Numbered from the stretch's first letter, positions 37,958 through 48,276 are shown. The stretch is DNA of 64,000 nucleotides from Ophiosphaerella korrae (GCA_028456385.1 JALNQF010000137.1:56632-120631); one strand, 5' to 3'. The notes: generated by a model from the letters alone, not told the origin. Numbers and translations: made by a program.

Positions 37958-38856
37958 ACTTAGCTAAGCTCTTAACCTACCTTTATAAAAGCTATAGATA
38001 ACTCTAAATTATAAAAGGTAACTTCTTTCCTTTATTCTAGAAGGCCTAGATAAATTCTTTTAAAGAAAAGACAATACTTTAGTCCTTTAAGGTAATAGGA
38101 ATATCACCTATTAACCCTAGCGTTATACTAGATAGGTTTACTAAAACTACTCTAGATAAGTAGAAGTTATAAGAGAGCTCTACGTTAATACTTAGTAGAT
38201 CTAACTAGTAGAAAATAGATTGCCTTGTACAATCTATAGTTAAAGATAAAGATAGTAAGGACGCGCGAAAGCTTAGTCGATCGCTCTACTCTATCTTAGT
38301 TAAGATCTAGCTACTCTAACACAAGAATAAGGGGCTTAAAGAGGCGCTAGCTATTAAGAAGAAGTATAAGAAGCGTAGTAAACCTCTTAATCTTTAACAA
38401 CGCTAAGAGTATTACAGTAGAGCTATAATCTAGTTACTAAGTAAGTTTAGAGAGGCACGTGCCCGTAAAAGAGTAAAGGAGCGTAAGGAGAGAGAGCTAC
38501 AACTCTAAAAAGCTAAGAGATCTAAGCTTAAGAAGGCTACTAAGCTATATAAGCTTAAGATAGCTAAAGAGAAGCGTGTAGAGAGAGAGAGACTTAAGAA
38601 GGTAAGGGAGAAGGAGAAGGCTGATTATGTAGCTAGGCGAGTTCGCAAGAAAGAGGCTTAAAACGCTAAAAGAGCTCTCTAACTACCCTAAAAGGGGAAG
38701 AGGAAAGCCTTATGTACGCCTACCTAAAAGAACAAGCGTAAGAAACAGGTAGTTGATGCTACCGGCAGCGAGGAGTCTCCAGCAGCTGCATCAGCAGCTC
38801 TACTCAAAACTACTCGCTCTGGCCGCAACGTTAGCCTTCTAGCAAAATTTAGATAG
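37958..38856 (+). pseudogene. Fot1/pogo transposase, piece 4 (C-terminal, basic coiled-coil tail)
   Basis: It continues in phase to TAG at 38854-38856. It carries F-F-P-L-F, a long Lys/Arg/Glu-rich tail (about 38440-38680) and ends in T-R-S-G-R-N-V-S-L-L-A-K-F-R, typical of this transposase group. The four pieces sum to 471+318+184+899=1872 bases, exactly 624 codons, so no net frameshift has accumulated and the damage is point mutation. Confidence 0.88.
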
Positions 38857-38956
38857 TCTAAATTACTCGCAAGCCTCTAGTTCCTACTCTACTACAAAAT
38901 CTCGTAATAATAGCTATTGTGTGTGGCTCTGCAGCCTCATTTTTGAGATTGCAACT

Positions 38957-39008
38957 TTGGTGTTCCCTGCGCATTGAGTGAACACGCGCATTGAGTGCAC
39001 GGACACGG
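38957..39008 (-). repeat. Right terminal inverted repeat of the Fot1/pogo element
   Basis: Reverse complement of 8358-8409 with two mismatches. It is followed directly by the TA target duplication. Confidence 0.92.
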
Positions 39009-39010
39009 TA

Positions 39011-39646
39011 TCTCAATGAAAATCGTTCTCCGGGCAACACAATCTGCCTCAGAACAGCATCGTAGTGAGTAGACAGTTCTGACAATTCACATAGCTATCT
39101 CAGATATGCTGCGCAATGTATATGCGATACTCCCGATTTTCGTTTTGTGGATATCTGGTCTGCCTCGAGTAGAAGAAAAACGCCGGGCGTTATTGTGATG
39201 CGCATCGTCGTGGAGGAAAATTTTTAGCCAGGCAGGAGCAGCCAACTTTTTGGAACTGGAGTTTTGTAGAAAATGACTTACATCTAATCAGATAGGCTAG
39301 ACCAGCCTGATGTTGTCAATCTATAAAATTTTGCATAATGAAATATCGACACCGTGCTCATGCCGAAAATTTACAAACTCCATAAATGATCATGCTTATG
39401 GGGATTGGTAAGTAGCCTAATATCTTCATTTGAAATTGCACTTGATTGAAGGTTGACAGCCTTAAATCCCACCACTGAATGGAATACATCGAGAACTCTG
39501 AGTTCTAGCCGCCCTTTGTCTGCATTGATTCATGTTTATACGCCAACTATTGCTTAGTGCGCAATGTATCGTTACCTAGCCACTATTCCATCTTAAGCGA
39601 CTGTGAAAGTTGTAAAGATCTTCGCAAGGCTCTTCGCGAGAAACTC
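39011..39646. other. Intergenic region right of the DNA transposon
   Basis: The sequence becomes base-balanced at once after the TIR. No gene is supported. The first 75 bases hold the other half of the open frame that crosses the transposon target site. Confidence 0.5.
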
Positions 39647-40827
39647 CTAACAATACATGTAAGCCAAATAAGTAGTGAGTTTTGGTTTCAAATAACTTGC
39701 CGAATATTGTGTAGTCAAAGAGTCAAAACTTTCCCAGCTGACTACTGCGTCATTTTCCAAATCCTTGACCGTGGCTTCCAAATCCGCTGCCCCTTCTTGC
39801 TGTACCTGCTGAGCAAGCTTTACTAGAGCTACAAGCTTTTTTGTAGGTATGAAAAGCACAGAGAGATCACGATTCCAATTTGGTAGCGACGGCAGTGCTA
39901 TGCGATAGCTTTCACGGAAGGGATTCGCTGTCAATCTATCAGCCTCGGGGGGGCATTCTGAGAGGGCATCCACAATATCTATCGACAACTCGCTCTCGTC
40001 TTCCGCAACGACTACCTGCTGTCCAGGCTCCTCAGATTCGCCTCTTTCGTCCTTAGGTTCATACCATATAAATCGATGAATCGGTATTGTTGTCTTACGA
40101 CTGATGCTTTTGCTGTCAACAACAGCAAGGCTCCGAAACAGCCGTCGACGGAAGTCGCCAGCATCTTTACCGCGCAGTGCAACATACCAACCACTATGTG
40201 GCCCCCAATTACCAGAATAAACCTTATGCGTGACCGCTGGGAATTTTAGGGCATGATTCTGTTCAGGACTTTGCGTCAGCAGACAAACTGCGCGTACAAA
40301 GCCATCTTCGTCAATTTGCAGCTGCTCTGGGCCACTGTGCGATGCTGCAAAGGGGTAAAGTGCATGTAAGCGGCATATTTCAAAAAGTAGGTCTGGTCCG
40401 TTGAGCGACTCTTCGACCGCTAATACAGATACTTTCTCCATCATCAGGTGTTTGAACATCCCTTCGGAGAGATCTAACTCTCATGTCAGCCTTGAGGTAA
40501 TATGGATGGAAATCACGAATTTACATCCGGTTGTTGGATCGCGCAGTCTTTGAAATGACTGCCTGATATCTCTTATCACGGCAGGCTGATATGATCGTCT
40601 GGCGCTCGTGAGTTTCTCGGATAGTTCCTCCGTGTACCTCTGGTAAATTGCATCTTTGATGTATTAGAAGGCGTTTACAGAAGCGACTTAGCTTCCAACT
40701 GACCTTGGCTCAAGAGGCCTCGATCTAAGAAGTCCTGAACTCTTTCTTTAGAGGCCTGGCAGCGTTCGTTAAGTCCATACTTCTCAAAATTCTCGGAACT
40801 GATAACACAGTCTGGTTCAATCTCCAT
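39647..40827 (-). CDS. Conserved-looking fungal protein of unknown function, three exons
   Basis: Exons are 40827-40704, 40653-40525 and 40473-39647 (359 aa). Both introns are 50-51 bp: GTCAGT...AAAG and GTAAAT...TTAG (with CTGAC upstream). The phases fit exactly (124+129+827=1080 bases), and the second intron removes an in-frame TGA. There is no signal peptide or membrane helix, so it is probably intracellular. The N-terminal third is helical and charged. The middle has L-L-F-E-I-C-R-L-H-A-L-Y-P-F and an EF-hand-like I-D-E-D-G-F; an acidic stretch (E-D-E-S-E-L-S-I-D-I) and a helical C-terminus follow. The general build recalls the helical N-terminal parts of fungal TLDc-type proteins, but no TLDc domain is visible, so I name no function. 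Confidence 0.72.
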
Positions 40828-41926
40828 ATTTTAGATATCGCTTTTTTGATATCGGGTGTTTTGTTGTTTGTGAACAGTCGCCACGTATAGATAGGTACTG
40901 CCTAGATGAGAAAGTGGGGCTCAACCATGTGACACGGGACTTTTCACTACCCAGGTTAGTTCATATCCCCGACTCGTTCACACAAGATACCCTGTGTTTT
41001 CACATCATATCGGTCCTATAAGATTGCAATTTACTTATGTCTTACAATCCGTAACTAAATTAGACCTCTCAGATCACTTTCTCCTCTTTACCTAGATGTC
41101 TCACGTCAGATTTGTGGCGCAGTTGTCATCATGCTCGCATGGTTCAGCCCGCTGGAGAGAACTAAACTAGTAAAGCTCGTTTAATAAACTTTTTTCTGTC
41201 ATCAGGGAGTTTCAAAGCAGACGATTGCACAGTCCGGATACGGCCGCCGTGCCACCCACATAATCAATCTTCTCTCATTGGAACTATTTCCAACAGCAGC
41301 ATCGTATCGATCTGCCGGTTAACCGAAAGCTAGCAGGGATCATACTCCAGGCTAAACCTATTACACGTGGAGGCTGACCTACCTTTCGTGCAAACAGCTG
41401 TGAATGCTCGGCAAAACATGAATTCTTTTTTCCACTCGCTAAAGGAAGTAAATTTGTACGGTTACAGGAATAGATGCTGTATGTAATACGTGAAGGGGTG
41501 CGTAGCTGAACCCAGTTGCGTGGATGAGGTTTCACGTTCATTTGGTGGTAGGACATCCGATCATGTCGCAACATGATTTACTTGCCAAGAATAGCGTGCA
41601 AATCTTATTGCCTCGGAGCTTATATCGCTTCCAAGGAAATGCTTAGGTCGAGGTACAGGAAAGAAGCGTTACAGTCGGCAAGGCAAGCTACGCCAAGTTT
41701 CATTAGTGCTGTGACCAAGACAATGCTTAAACTAGGATGACGGAAATGGCTTTGCAGTATCCTGTCCTGGCTATCGCGATGGGGCCTATCTAACAGGTAT
41801 AAGAACGCGAAGTTCCTCAGTCTTTCTTGAACTAATTCCATCCTACATTGGCTGCCTTCTTCACTGCATCTCACCTCCAATTTTTTTTAGACATATCTTC
41901 AAATACCGAATCACAGCTCTCGCAAA
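40828..41926. other. Intergenic region upstream of the secreted protein gene
   Basis: About 1.1 kb without a supported gene. It separates two divergent genes and must contain both promoters. The last 60 bases are rich in C and T, as often seen before fungal start codons. Short frames at 41284-41574 and 41620-41880 show no signal peptide or family pattern. Confidence 0.5.
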
Positions 41927-42602
41927 ATGAAGTTTCAAACTCCCCTAATTCTTTTGGCGAGTCTGCTCACCTTCGTCTCGGCTGAAGCAGCCGGTGCTGG
42001 CACGGCTCTTGAGGCACGTTCTCATCCTCGTGACTTTGTCGGGGAAGTAAACAACGCTCTACAAGATTTCCATCTGTCTAAGAGGGCTGCTCCAAAGGTA
42101 CCCGCAGGAAAGGACGACACAAAACTTCACGTATGGATTCGCACAGATGAACGTCCACTCACCTACGATGACCGCAGCGGCGCAAAACATGACGGCCTCA
42201 ATCAGCTAATGAAGGATACCGGCGGTCGCCATAAGGACGTCGTTGTCGGTAATAGCAAAGGCTACAATGAGTATGGGCTCCAATTCAATGATAAGGACTG
42301 GCAAAAGAAGCCAAATGGTGATGGCGCGGCGGTGAGCGAATACGCCGGAGCATACGTTGAGGTGAAGGGTGGCCATGAATCGTACGAGTACAAGGGGCAG
42401 GTGAAGGATGGAAGGAGGACCCTGAACAGTATTGGTACCATTGGTAAGTGAACTCACTGATGATCCACGCATCGTCGAACAATGCCCATGATATTGACTA
42501 ATGTTGTATACAGCCGCGAACGAGATCAAAGGCAAAACCTACAACCATCAATCATACAACTGCGGAACCTTTGCGGCAGATCTAGTAAAACTGCTTGTGT
42601 AA
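41927..42602 (+). CDS. Secreted effector-like protein with lone Cys in an NCGTF motif, two exons
   Basis: Exon 1 is 41927-42443 and exon 2 is 42514-42602 (201 aa). The 70-bp intron has GTAAGT, TGACTAA and ACAG. Residues 1-19 are a clear signal peptide (MKFQTPLILLASLLTFVSA). A propeptide follows, ending in a Kex2-type Lys-Arg at 52-53. The mature part has H68 in L-H-V-W-I, a Gly/Tyr-rich middle (about 105-155) and C189 in Y-N-C-G-T-F-A-A-D-L close to the C-terminus. C189 is the only cysteine, so disulphide stabilisation is impossible. An Asn-Cys followed by x-x-Phe after an upstream His recalls LRAT/PPPDE- and papain-like hydrolases (inference). It lies in a small island between RIP-degraded blocks, convergent with the double-knottin gene. 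No close family is recognised. Confidence 0.75.
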
Positions 42603-43002
42603 AGTCAGTTGGCTTACGAATATGCTCAGGACAAAAGGCGTGGCGGTAGGGTCTTGGTGTCTCGAATTCTTTCTTAGTCAATGTGCTTCGCAGACGACCC
42701 TGGGCACGACCGTTAGGAATGAGATTAACTCCCACTCGTGTCATAAACTCAGTTTCTAAATTCTTTATTAGACAGGGAAATGATAGGAACACACTGAGAT
42801 ATCAATACAATTATTTCGTTTCATGAAACCCGAGCTCAGCCAGTCAAAGTATCAGCTGACTTCTGGAATAAACTTGTGTATTTGTTTTGGTCAATACATT
42901 GGCTATTCAGGAAAGATAGTAGGACAAGTTTGGAAGCAGCCGGTTGAGACATGTGATGATACTTGGAATTCGCTGAAATTCGTCTTTGTTCCCGCTTTAA
43001 GA
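42603..43002. other. Convergent 3' spacer
   Basis: 400 bp between two secreted-protein genes that end toward each other. No gene is seen. Confidence 0.5.
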
Positions 43003-43324
43003 TCAAGTGCATAAACCTCCAACGCCATTACCAGCACGTCGGCAACTGCCGCTGCAACAGGTTCCTGGCGCTCTGAGGTTGCAGGAACTGCCAGCCAAGC
43101 CGCAACAAAGAGTAACACCTCCAAACGCTGGAACAACACACACGCCGGCACAGCAAGTATCTGTGGGCGTACAGGATGAACCCCTAGGTACACACTGAGC
43201 AGCTGCTAGATTGTAATTTCCGAATCCGGGCTGAGCATTATTAGTTAGCCAAACAAGTGTGATCGGGATGAGGGAGTGCTACCGCAAGACAGGCCATCAC
43301 GACTGGAATAATTGAAAAGCGCAT
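43003..43324 (-). CDS. Small secreted protein with two tandem six-cysteine (knottin-like) units, two exons
   Basis: Exon 1 is 43324-43283 (14 codons) and exon 2 is 43230-43003 (89 aa in all). The 52-bp intron has GTAGCA, a CTAAC branch site and CTCAG; without it two stops interrupt the frame. The N-terminus MRFSIIPVVMACLA is hydrophobic and fits a secretion signal. Twelve cysteines follow in two copies of one pattern, C-x6-C-x5-CC-x3-C-x10-C (C27 to C56) and C-x6-C-x7-CC-x3-C-x10-C (C57 to C88), directly abutting. This spacing is that of inhibitor cystine knots. Glycine-serine loops G-S-S-C and C-C-x-G-x-C recur in both. The role is unknown; apoplastic effector or defence-type peptide are possibilities by analogy with knotted fungal proteins such as Avr9. 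A longer intron ending at TCAG just before the first Cys is an alternative. The strand and frame choice rests on the cysteine pattern. Confidence 0.7.
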
Positions 43325-44468
43325 CTTGGCCCAAAAGACTATAAGTAACGATAGAATGAATAGCAAGCTGTGAGTCGCGAGGTTTAAGAACAAAGGTTAG
43401 AGAATTGCGCTGGTACTTTATAAACAATTATGAACACCCAGAGAAATTCTCAGTTCAGCTAAGCCAACGAATAAAGCCTCACTTTGGTTAGGTCAAGGGT
43501 GTTGGAAGAACCAATAACGTTTGTGATAGATACTTTGGGAATAAATACGAGTTGGCGTCGCATTAGTAGTAAGCCTCTCGGTAAATCAAGGAGAGCTTTA
43601 ACGATGCCAGCGCAACTCAATTGCTATAATCAACCCTTCGCACTCTGGATATATTTCATAGCTATTTTTCTAGCAGTTGACCTATGGCAGTCTGCAGACT
43701 ACTTTTTTCGAGTGCTCTAAGGAATCGCGTTTGCAAGGTGCTTCAACATTTGTTCTAAATCTTCAATTACTAAGAGTCAGCCTCTCAAGCTCAACTCGGG
43801 TCATTCAAACGGGGAATGGAACCGCTGAGGCTGAGAACACGAGAACGCCTCGACTTGTGATTCGCTCCCCGCCCGAGCGTAGATACAACCCACATGTACT
43901 AAATTTAACTATGGCCTGATTTAACCATTTTCGGCTACGCACTTTTTTGAAATCTGCAGGTGAAGTTCTGCAGTGTCAACAGACAGGACCTGTATCTGTA
44001 GATGGCGGTGACACTTTTGTCGTGGCTTTTTCCATGAGCGCAAACCATACTCTCTGAAATTGCGGCAACACAACTTTGTTCATATATACTTCATTCATGT
44101 ATCTTTAGTGTAGCTATGGCTCAATTTGCCTGCTGCCATGGTCAACCGTTACGTATTGTCGTCAGGGACCCTGCGTAAGTACTTGGTTTGTGTACGGTTC
44201 GGACCGGTCACAAGCATCGCCCAGCTAGTCGAGCCCCTTGGCATTGCTTTGGTATTGCCCCGCTTTATCGCATGTGTTACTAGCTCATAGATCTACCCAC
44301 GTTTGGATGAGTACAGTGTTATCACCCATCTGATGAGTAATCTCCTAGGTAGTATACATATATTTGGATCTACTTTTATTTCGACCGCGCTTGTAATTGA
44401 GTAACTTATGTCTATTTGAAAAATAGTGAAAGCATTATGTAATTATGTGAAATGCCTCAGTTTTCAGC
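43325..44468. other. Intergenic region
   Basis: 1.1 kb with the probable promoter of the knottin-like gene at its left end. Two short plus-strand frames (43484-43720, 43677-43919) lack a signal, domain or intron logic and are not called. Confidence 0.45.
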
Positions 44469-45783
44469 CTAGCTCTCATGTTTCCATTCCCCGCCTGAGC
44501 CCTGTTTCAACGCTCTTTTTATGGTCTTTGATATGTCCGTGCTATCTGATAAGCTGTACAGTCCTCCAATGCCCAAACGCAATCTACTACCAAGCGCCAG
44601 TAGCATTGGCAGAGCGGAGGATTTCCAGACCATGTACTTGTCCCATTGCAAACTCGATTGTACAATTGTGCCCACAAACGAAAGCTTGCTGTCGTCATGT
44701 TGTACCATTGACTCTAATAAGCGACGATGTGCCATTAATAGCCATGAACGAAGTATGAAGATCCGACACCTGTTGGACAGTTGTTGGCTTTGCTTCTCTG
44801 AACCTATATGTGAACTAGAATGCCTATCCGTTCTATTTTGCAAACGGGCCCTCTTACATATTAGTCATGCTCTTATTGACATTTTGCAAGATTTGAGCCA
44901 AACCAGCGTGAATGATTGCGTCGCCCGGCCAAGCACCAGACGAGTATTCTGGGTCAATTCTTTGAAAAAAGGCCTCCGCGGAGTCGGATGTGCCTACCAT
45001 TTCATCCACGCCTCGAAAAACAGATCCCTTGAAAGTTCTACCAAGATAGCTGGAAATACTCCGGTGAGTGTCGCCTGAGATATTGTATTGCGTGCGTTTT
45101 GCGATATTGTCTTCAGTGAGACTTGTGGGGTTGTCGAATACAGAATTGCTGTTGAACTCGGGCCCGTAGACCCAGTCTCCTGTTAAAGAGACTGTAAACT
45201 TGTTAGATGATCGTTGTCTCTTGGTACTTGCAACACCATTGACTACGGAGGTAGCAAACTCCTGAGCACACCACTCAACCACAAATTCAAGAGCGTTATA
45301 ATGAACATTTTTTGTATCTGTCCAGTTTTGATAGAAAATAAATCCATCTGCGAGCGGATTGGGATTGTCAGTAAAGGTAATACTATCGCTGAAGTTCAAG
45401 GCCTTCAAGTTAGTGGTTGAGCTATTCATTGTTGTGGGCCTAGCAACAGATGACATGTTCAAGCGGCCGAATTTGCTATGGCTTATGTAATTTCTTTCGG
45501 TAAGAGACCACCTGTCTGTTTCAGGCTTGGATTTTTCCTTGCCCTGTTGCGCAGAGTGCTTTAAATAACTCGACATATCCTGCCACCTCACTCACACCGC
45601 CAATGACTGGTAGTGAGGCTAGGTGCAATTCCCTGTTTCGCAAACTGACTGAGTTTCGTTGATAATCAGATTGGATAAAAGACCATTTTCAAGTGCAACC
45701 TTCATAAAAAGTGGAGGATCTCGTGTACCATCAGAGATGTTAGGGCGTTCTTCTGTAACTGTTCGACGCGAATGCATTGTTAG
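44469..45783 (-). pseudogene. DUF3176-type membrane protein, 5'-truncated by an LTR insertion
   Basis: The minus-strand frame begins abruptly at the LTR edge (45783) and shows ectodomain landmarks of DUF3176 proteins: A-L-E-N-G-L-L, T-G-N-C-T, P-H-Y-Q-S-L-A-V, D-M-S-S. The later helix and tail V-G-T-I-V-Q-S-S and M-V-W-K-S-S-A-L-P-M-L-L follow. The frame is broken by TAG at 45621 (where the family has the Trp of CTW), TGA at 45594 (a Cys position), TAA at 44856, further stops, and a frame change before 44843. The N-terminal cytoplasmic/membrane region that normally precedes the ectodomain is absent. The final stop is at 44469. It is a dead gene, damaged by insertion plus point mutation. Confidence 0.75.
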
Positions 45784-46217
45784 TGTTACGGGTGTAACAA
45801 GAGAAATCGAGATGGAACCAATCAGTCCCGACTCAAGTGCTGACGAAGCATGGGATGAGCGGGGTAACGACCTGGATTGGGTAACGGACCACAACCTGAA
45901 CACGTAAGATGCAAAGTGATCTGTAAACACGTGCAACAGATCAAAGTGATCTGTAAACACGTGCGACAGATCAGGGTGATCTGTAAGGTCGCACAAACAG
46001 ATCAGCAGCAGTATATAGTTAGTAAGGATGCACACTATTAGGGGAGCATCGGCAATCCAATCTCTAACCCAGAACGCCAATACTTGACATTGCACACACA
46101 AATCAACTATTGTTCATAGTTATTACTTGATTACTACACAAGCTTTTGTTATTACTTTCTAATCCGCTAACAACAAAGAGAGGTTGCTTATAGTCGACAA
46201 CAGGCGACCCTATTACA
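45784..46217 (+). repeat. 5' LTR of element D
   Basis: 434 bp. Its ends resemble the other gypsy LTRs here, but its central repeats are different. The RIP boundary falls at its inner (right) end. Confidence 0.85.
45913..46003 (+). repeat. Three tandem 30-31 bp hairpin units in the LTR of element D
   Basis: Units at 45913-45942, 45943-45972 and 45973-46003. Each has inverted arms gatctgt/acagatc around a loop; units 1 and 2 carry the palindrome CACGTG in the loop. Their position upstream of the likely transcription start suggests an enhancer or regulator-binding array (inference). Confidence 0.85.
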
Positions 46218-46947
46218 CCTTGCTAATTTGGTTATTAGGAGAAGCGAAGCGTAAGTAGCGCACGGTCTAGCTAACACAATAGCAGAAAGTTTAACTAAGA
46301 AAAGAGGCAAAGCACCTCTAAGTAGTTATAAATTAGACAATACTATATAGAAGGCAATTAAGGACTACTTAAACAACTTAATCTTAGAAAAAGAAGACAT
46401 AAAGCTAGTAATTAATGCTTTAGAAATACAAAACAAAGAACTACAAGATTACGCAAAGTAAAACGAAGTATAGATTAAGGCTATTATAGTAGGACAAAAC
46501 TAGATAGAATAAATTACCTAAAGACTAGAAATAAGTGCGACAAAGAAACTACCTAAGATACCTATACTTAAGAAGTTTAATAGAATAAGAGAAAAACTAA
46601 GACCCTTTATAGTATTAGCACAACTCTAGAATAATATATAAGTACTATACTTTAATAAAGAAAATATAATAAGATAGTTTAAACCTTACTAAATAAACTA
46701 TATAATACACGCTTTAAGAATATAGAAAGATAAAACAAGAGCTATCTTTAGAAGTTATAAATACTTTACTAAACAAATAAGAGTAGTATTTAGGGATATA
46801 GATATTACCTAATAAGCTAAAGAGAAACTTAAGAAGCTTATACAATATAAGAGTGTTCCTAAATATATATTATAGTTTAAACAACTATTATAAAATATAG
46901 AATAGAATAAACTATCTCTAATATTATAGTTTAAACAAGAACTAAAG

Positions 46948-47361
46948 TGTTAAGTCCTTAGAACTAGTAAAGGTAACAAGGGCAAGTAGGCTTCTATAAG
47001 ATAGGCGAGGTTAATAAACAAGTTAGTTACTTAACTTAATTAATAGTTAGCTCTTATTAGAGTATTACGAGGTATGTAAGTATTAATAAGTAGATAAGAA
47101 TCTAATTAAAGTATTAGTCGTAATACTCTATTAGGATAAGAGGTAAAGAAGAGATTAAACACGATAGTTTATAAAGGTCTATCGACGTTCCTATATACTT
47201 GCTATCTAGCGTTTATTCCTAAGCGCTTACTCTAGAGCGTTCGCTCTAAAGCGCTTATTCTAGAGCGTTTACTACTAAACGGTTACGTGTTTAGCTACGC
47301 TATATTACCTAGCCTAATCGCGTATAATATAATAGCTTACCTACTACTTAGTATTGTAACA
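46948..47361 (-). repeat. LTR of unassigned family
   Basis: 414 bp with TG...CA ends. The left flank is taaag; the second LTR was not found in the window. Confidence 0.65.
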
Positions 47362-47846
47362 CTATCCCCCTTTCTTACGCTAGGTCTATCCTTAGGCCTA
47401 GGCCTCTATTAGCTAGGTCTAGCTTATAAGTAGTTTACTCTACCTTCTAGTTAAAAACTATCCTACTATAATATCGCCTCCTTTGTAGTCTTGTAGACTT
47501 CGTCTCTTATTAGAAATCTTTACTATAAACTATATTTTAGAAACACCTTATCTATATTATTCTCTCTTAGGTATTCCTTATTTTGTTATACTAGATTCTA
47601 CTCTAAAGTATACTAAGTATACTTGTATAAGGCGTCCTTATATTAGTATAACCTAGGAGTCTCTTAATTAAACTTATAAAAAGTTCTATAAAAAGGGTAA
47701 TAATAATAAAAAACTTCTTACTATTGTTATTACTTATTTACTACGTAATAAGAAAATATTAAAATCTACTAAAGAGCGTGCTTGCTATAAGGCCTTGTGC
47801 CTAGTATTAGAGTTAGAGTAAGAAGGTAATAAGGTCTTAGCGTAGG
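46948..47846 (-). mobile_element. Fragment of a second LTR-element family, minus orientation
   Basis: A 414-bp LTR (46948-47361, TGTTAAG...GTAACA) is followed by the complement of a purine tract (ctatccccctttctta) and 485 bp of interior in which I recognise no domain. The LTR shares no internal sequence with the gypsy LTRs and contains short repeats of a tctagagcg type (about 47225-47280). The remaining part is missing at the junction with element E. Confidence 0.65.
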
Positions 47847-48276
47847 TGTTACAGGCGTAACAGAAGAAATCGAGATAGAACTAATTAGTCCTGGTCTAGG
47901 CGCTAACGAAGCATAGGACGAGCGGGGTAACAACCTCGATTAGGAAACTACGCATAATTAGGACACCTAGAGTAATCTGTAATCTATAGACTCTTAGCAG
48001 TAGTAGATTATAGATTAAGCTAATCTGTAATCTATTAATCTTAGTAAATATAGATTATAGATTATAGTAAGTATATAGTTATTAGTAATGCGTATTATTA
48101 GGATAGTATTAGTAATTCAATCCTTTAACTACAGAACGCTAATACAAGACAGTTGCAAAACATCTTCTATTGTTTATAGTTATTATAGATTACCCTTAAG
48201 CTTTTACTATTACCTCGTAATCTACTAACCCCCTTTAAGATAGGCACCTATAGTCGACGATAGGAGGCCTATTATA
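47847..48276 (+). repeat. 5' LTR of element E
   Basis: 430 bp with central palindromic units based on taatctgtaatcta and its complement (about 47970-48065). Confidence 0.88.

Larger units (their letters stand above)
8358..39008 (+). mobile_element. Fot1/pogo-type DNA transposon, split by nested LTR elements
   Basis: The ends are 52-bp terminal inverted repeats (8358-8409 and 38957-39008). A TA dinucleotide flanks both sides (8356-8357, 39009-39010), the target duplication of the Tc1/mariner-pogo group. The element itself is about 2.1 kb, in four pieces: 8358-8916, 23014-23331, 37378-37561 and 37958-39008. The interruptions are element 1 (TSD atata), element 3 (TSD gctat) and a solo LTR (TSD tatat). 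It is the oldest insertion of this nest. RIP damage is heavy in the middle and nearly absent in the first 170 coding bases and the last 120. Confidence 0.9.
45784..46947 (+). mobile_element. Element D: 5' LTR and gag start of a Ty3/gypsy element, 3'-truncated
   Basis: The LTR is 45784-46217 (434 bp; TGTTACG start, TATTACA end), then about 730 bp of gag, RIP-mutated, cut at 46947 by a different LTR. The LTR itself is nearly unmutated. The flank gttag (45779-45783) is half of a target duplication whose partner is not in the window. It interrupts the DUF3176-type gene. Confidence 0.82.

Noticed and set aside
39557..39826. Plus-strand frame of 89 codons
   Set aside because: Mostly antisense of the third exon of the 39647-40827 gene.
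41284..41880. Two minus-strand frames upstream of the secreted protein gene
   Set aside because: No signal, no family motif, and they overlap its probable promoter.
42903..43193. Minus-strand 96-codon frame over the knottin-like gene
   Set aside because: No signal peptide and no domain; the alternative frame with 12 regularly spaced cysteines and a good intron is far more convincing.
45913..46003. CRISPR-like regular repeats
   Set aside because: The units are directly adjacent without unique spacers, sit inside an LTR, and the genome is eukaryotic.
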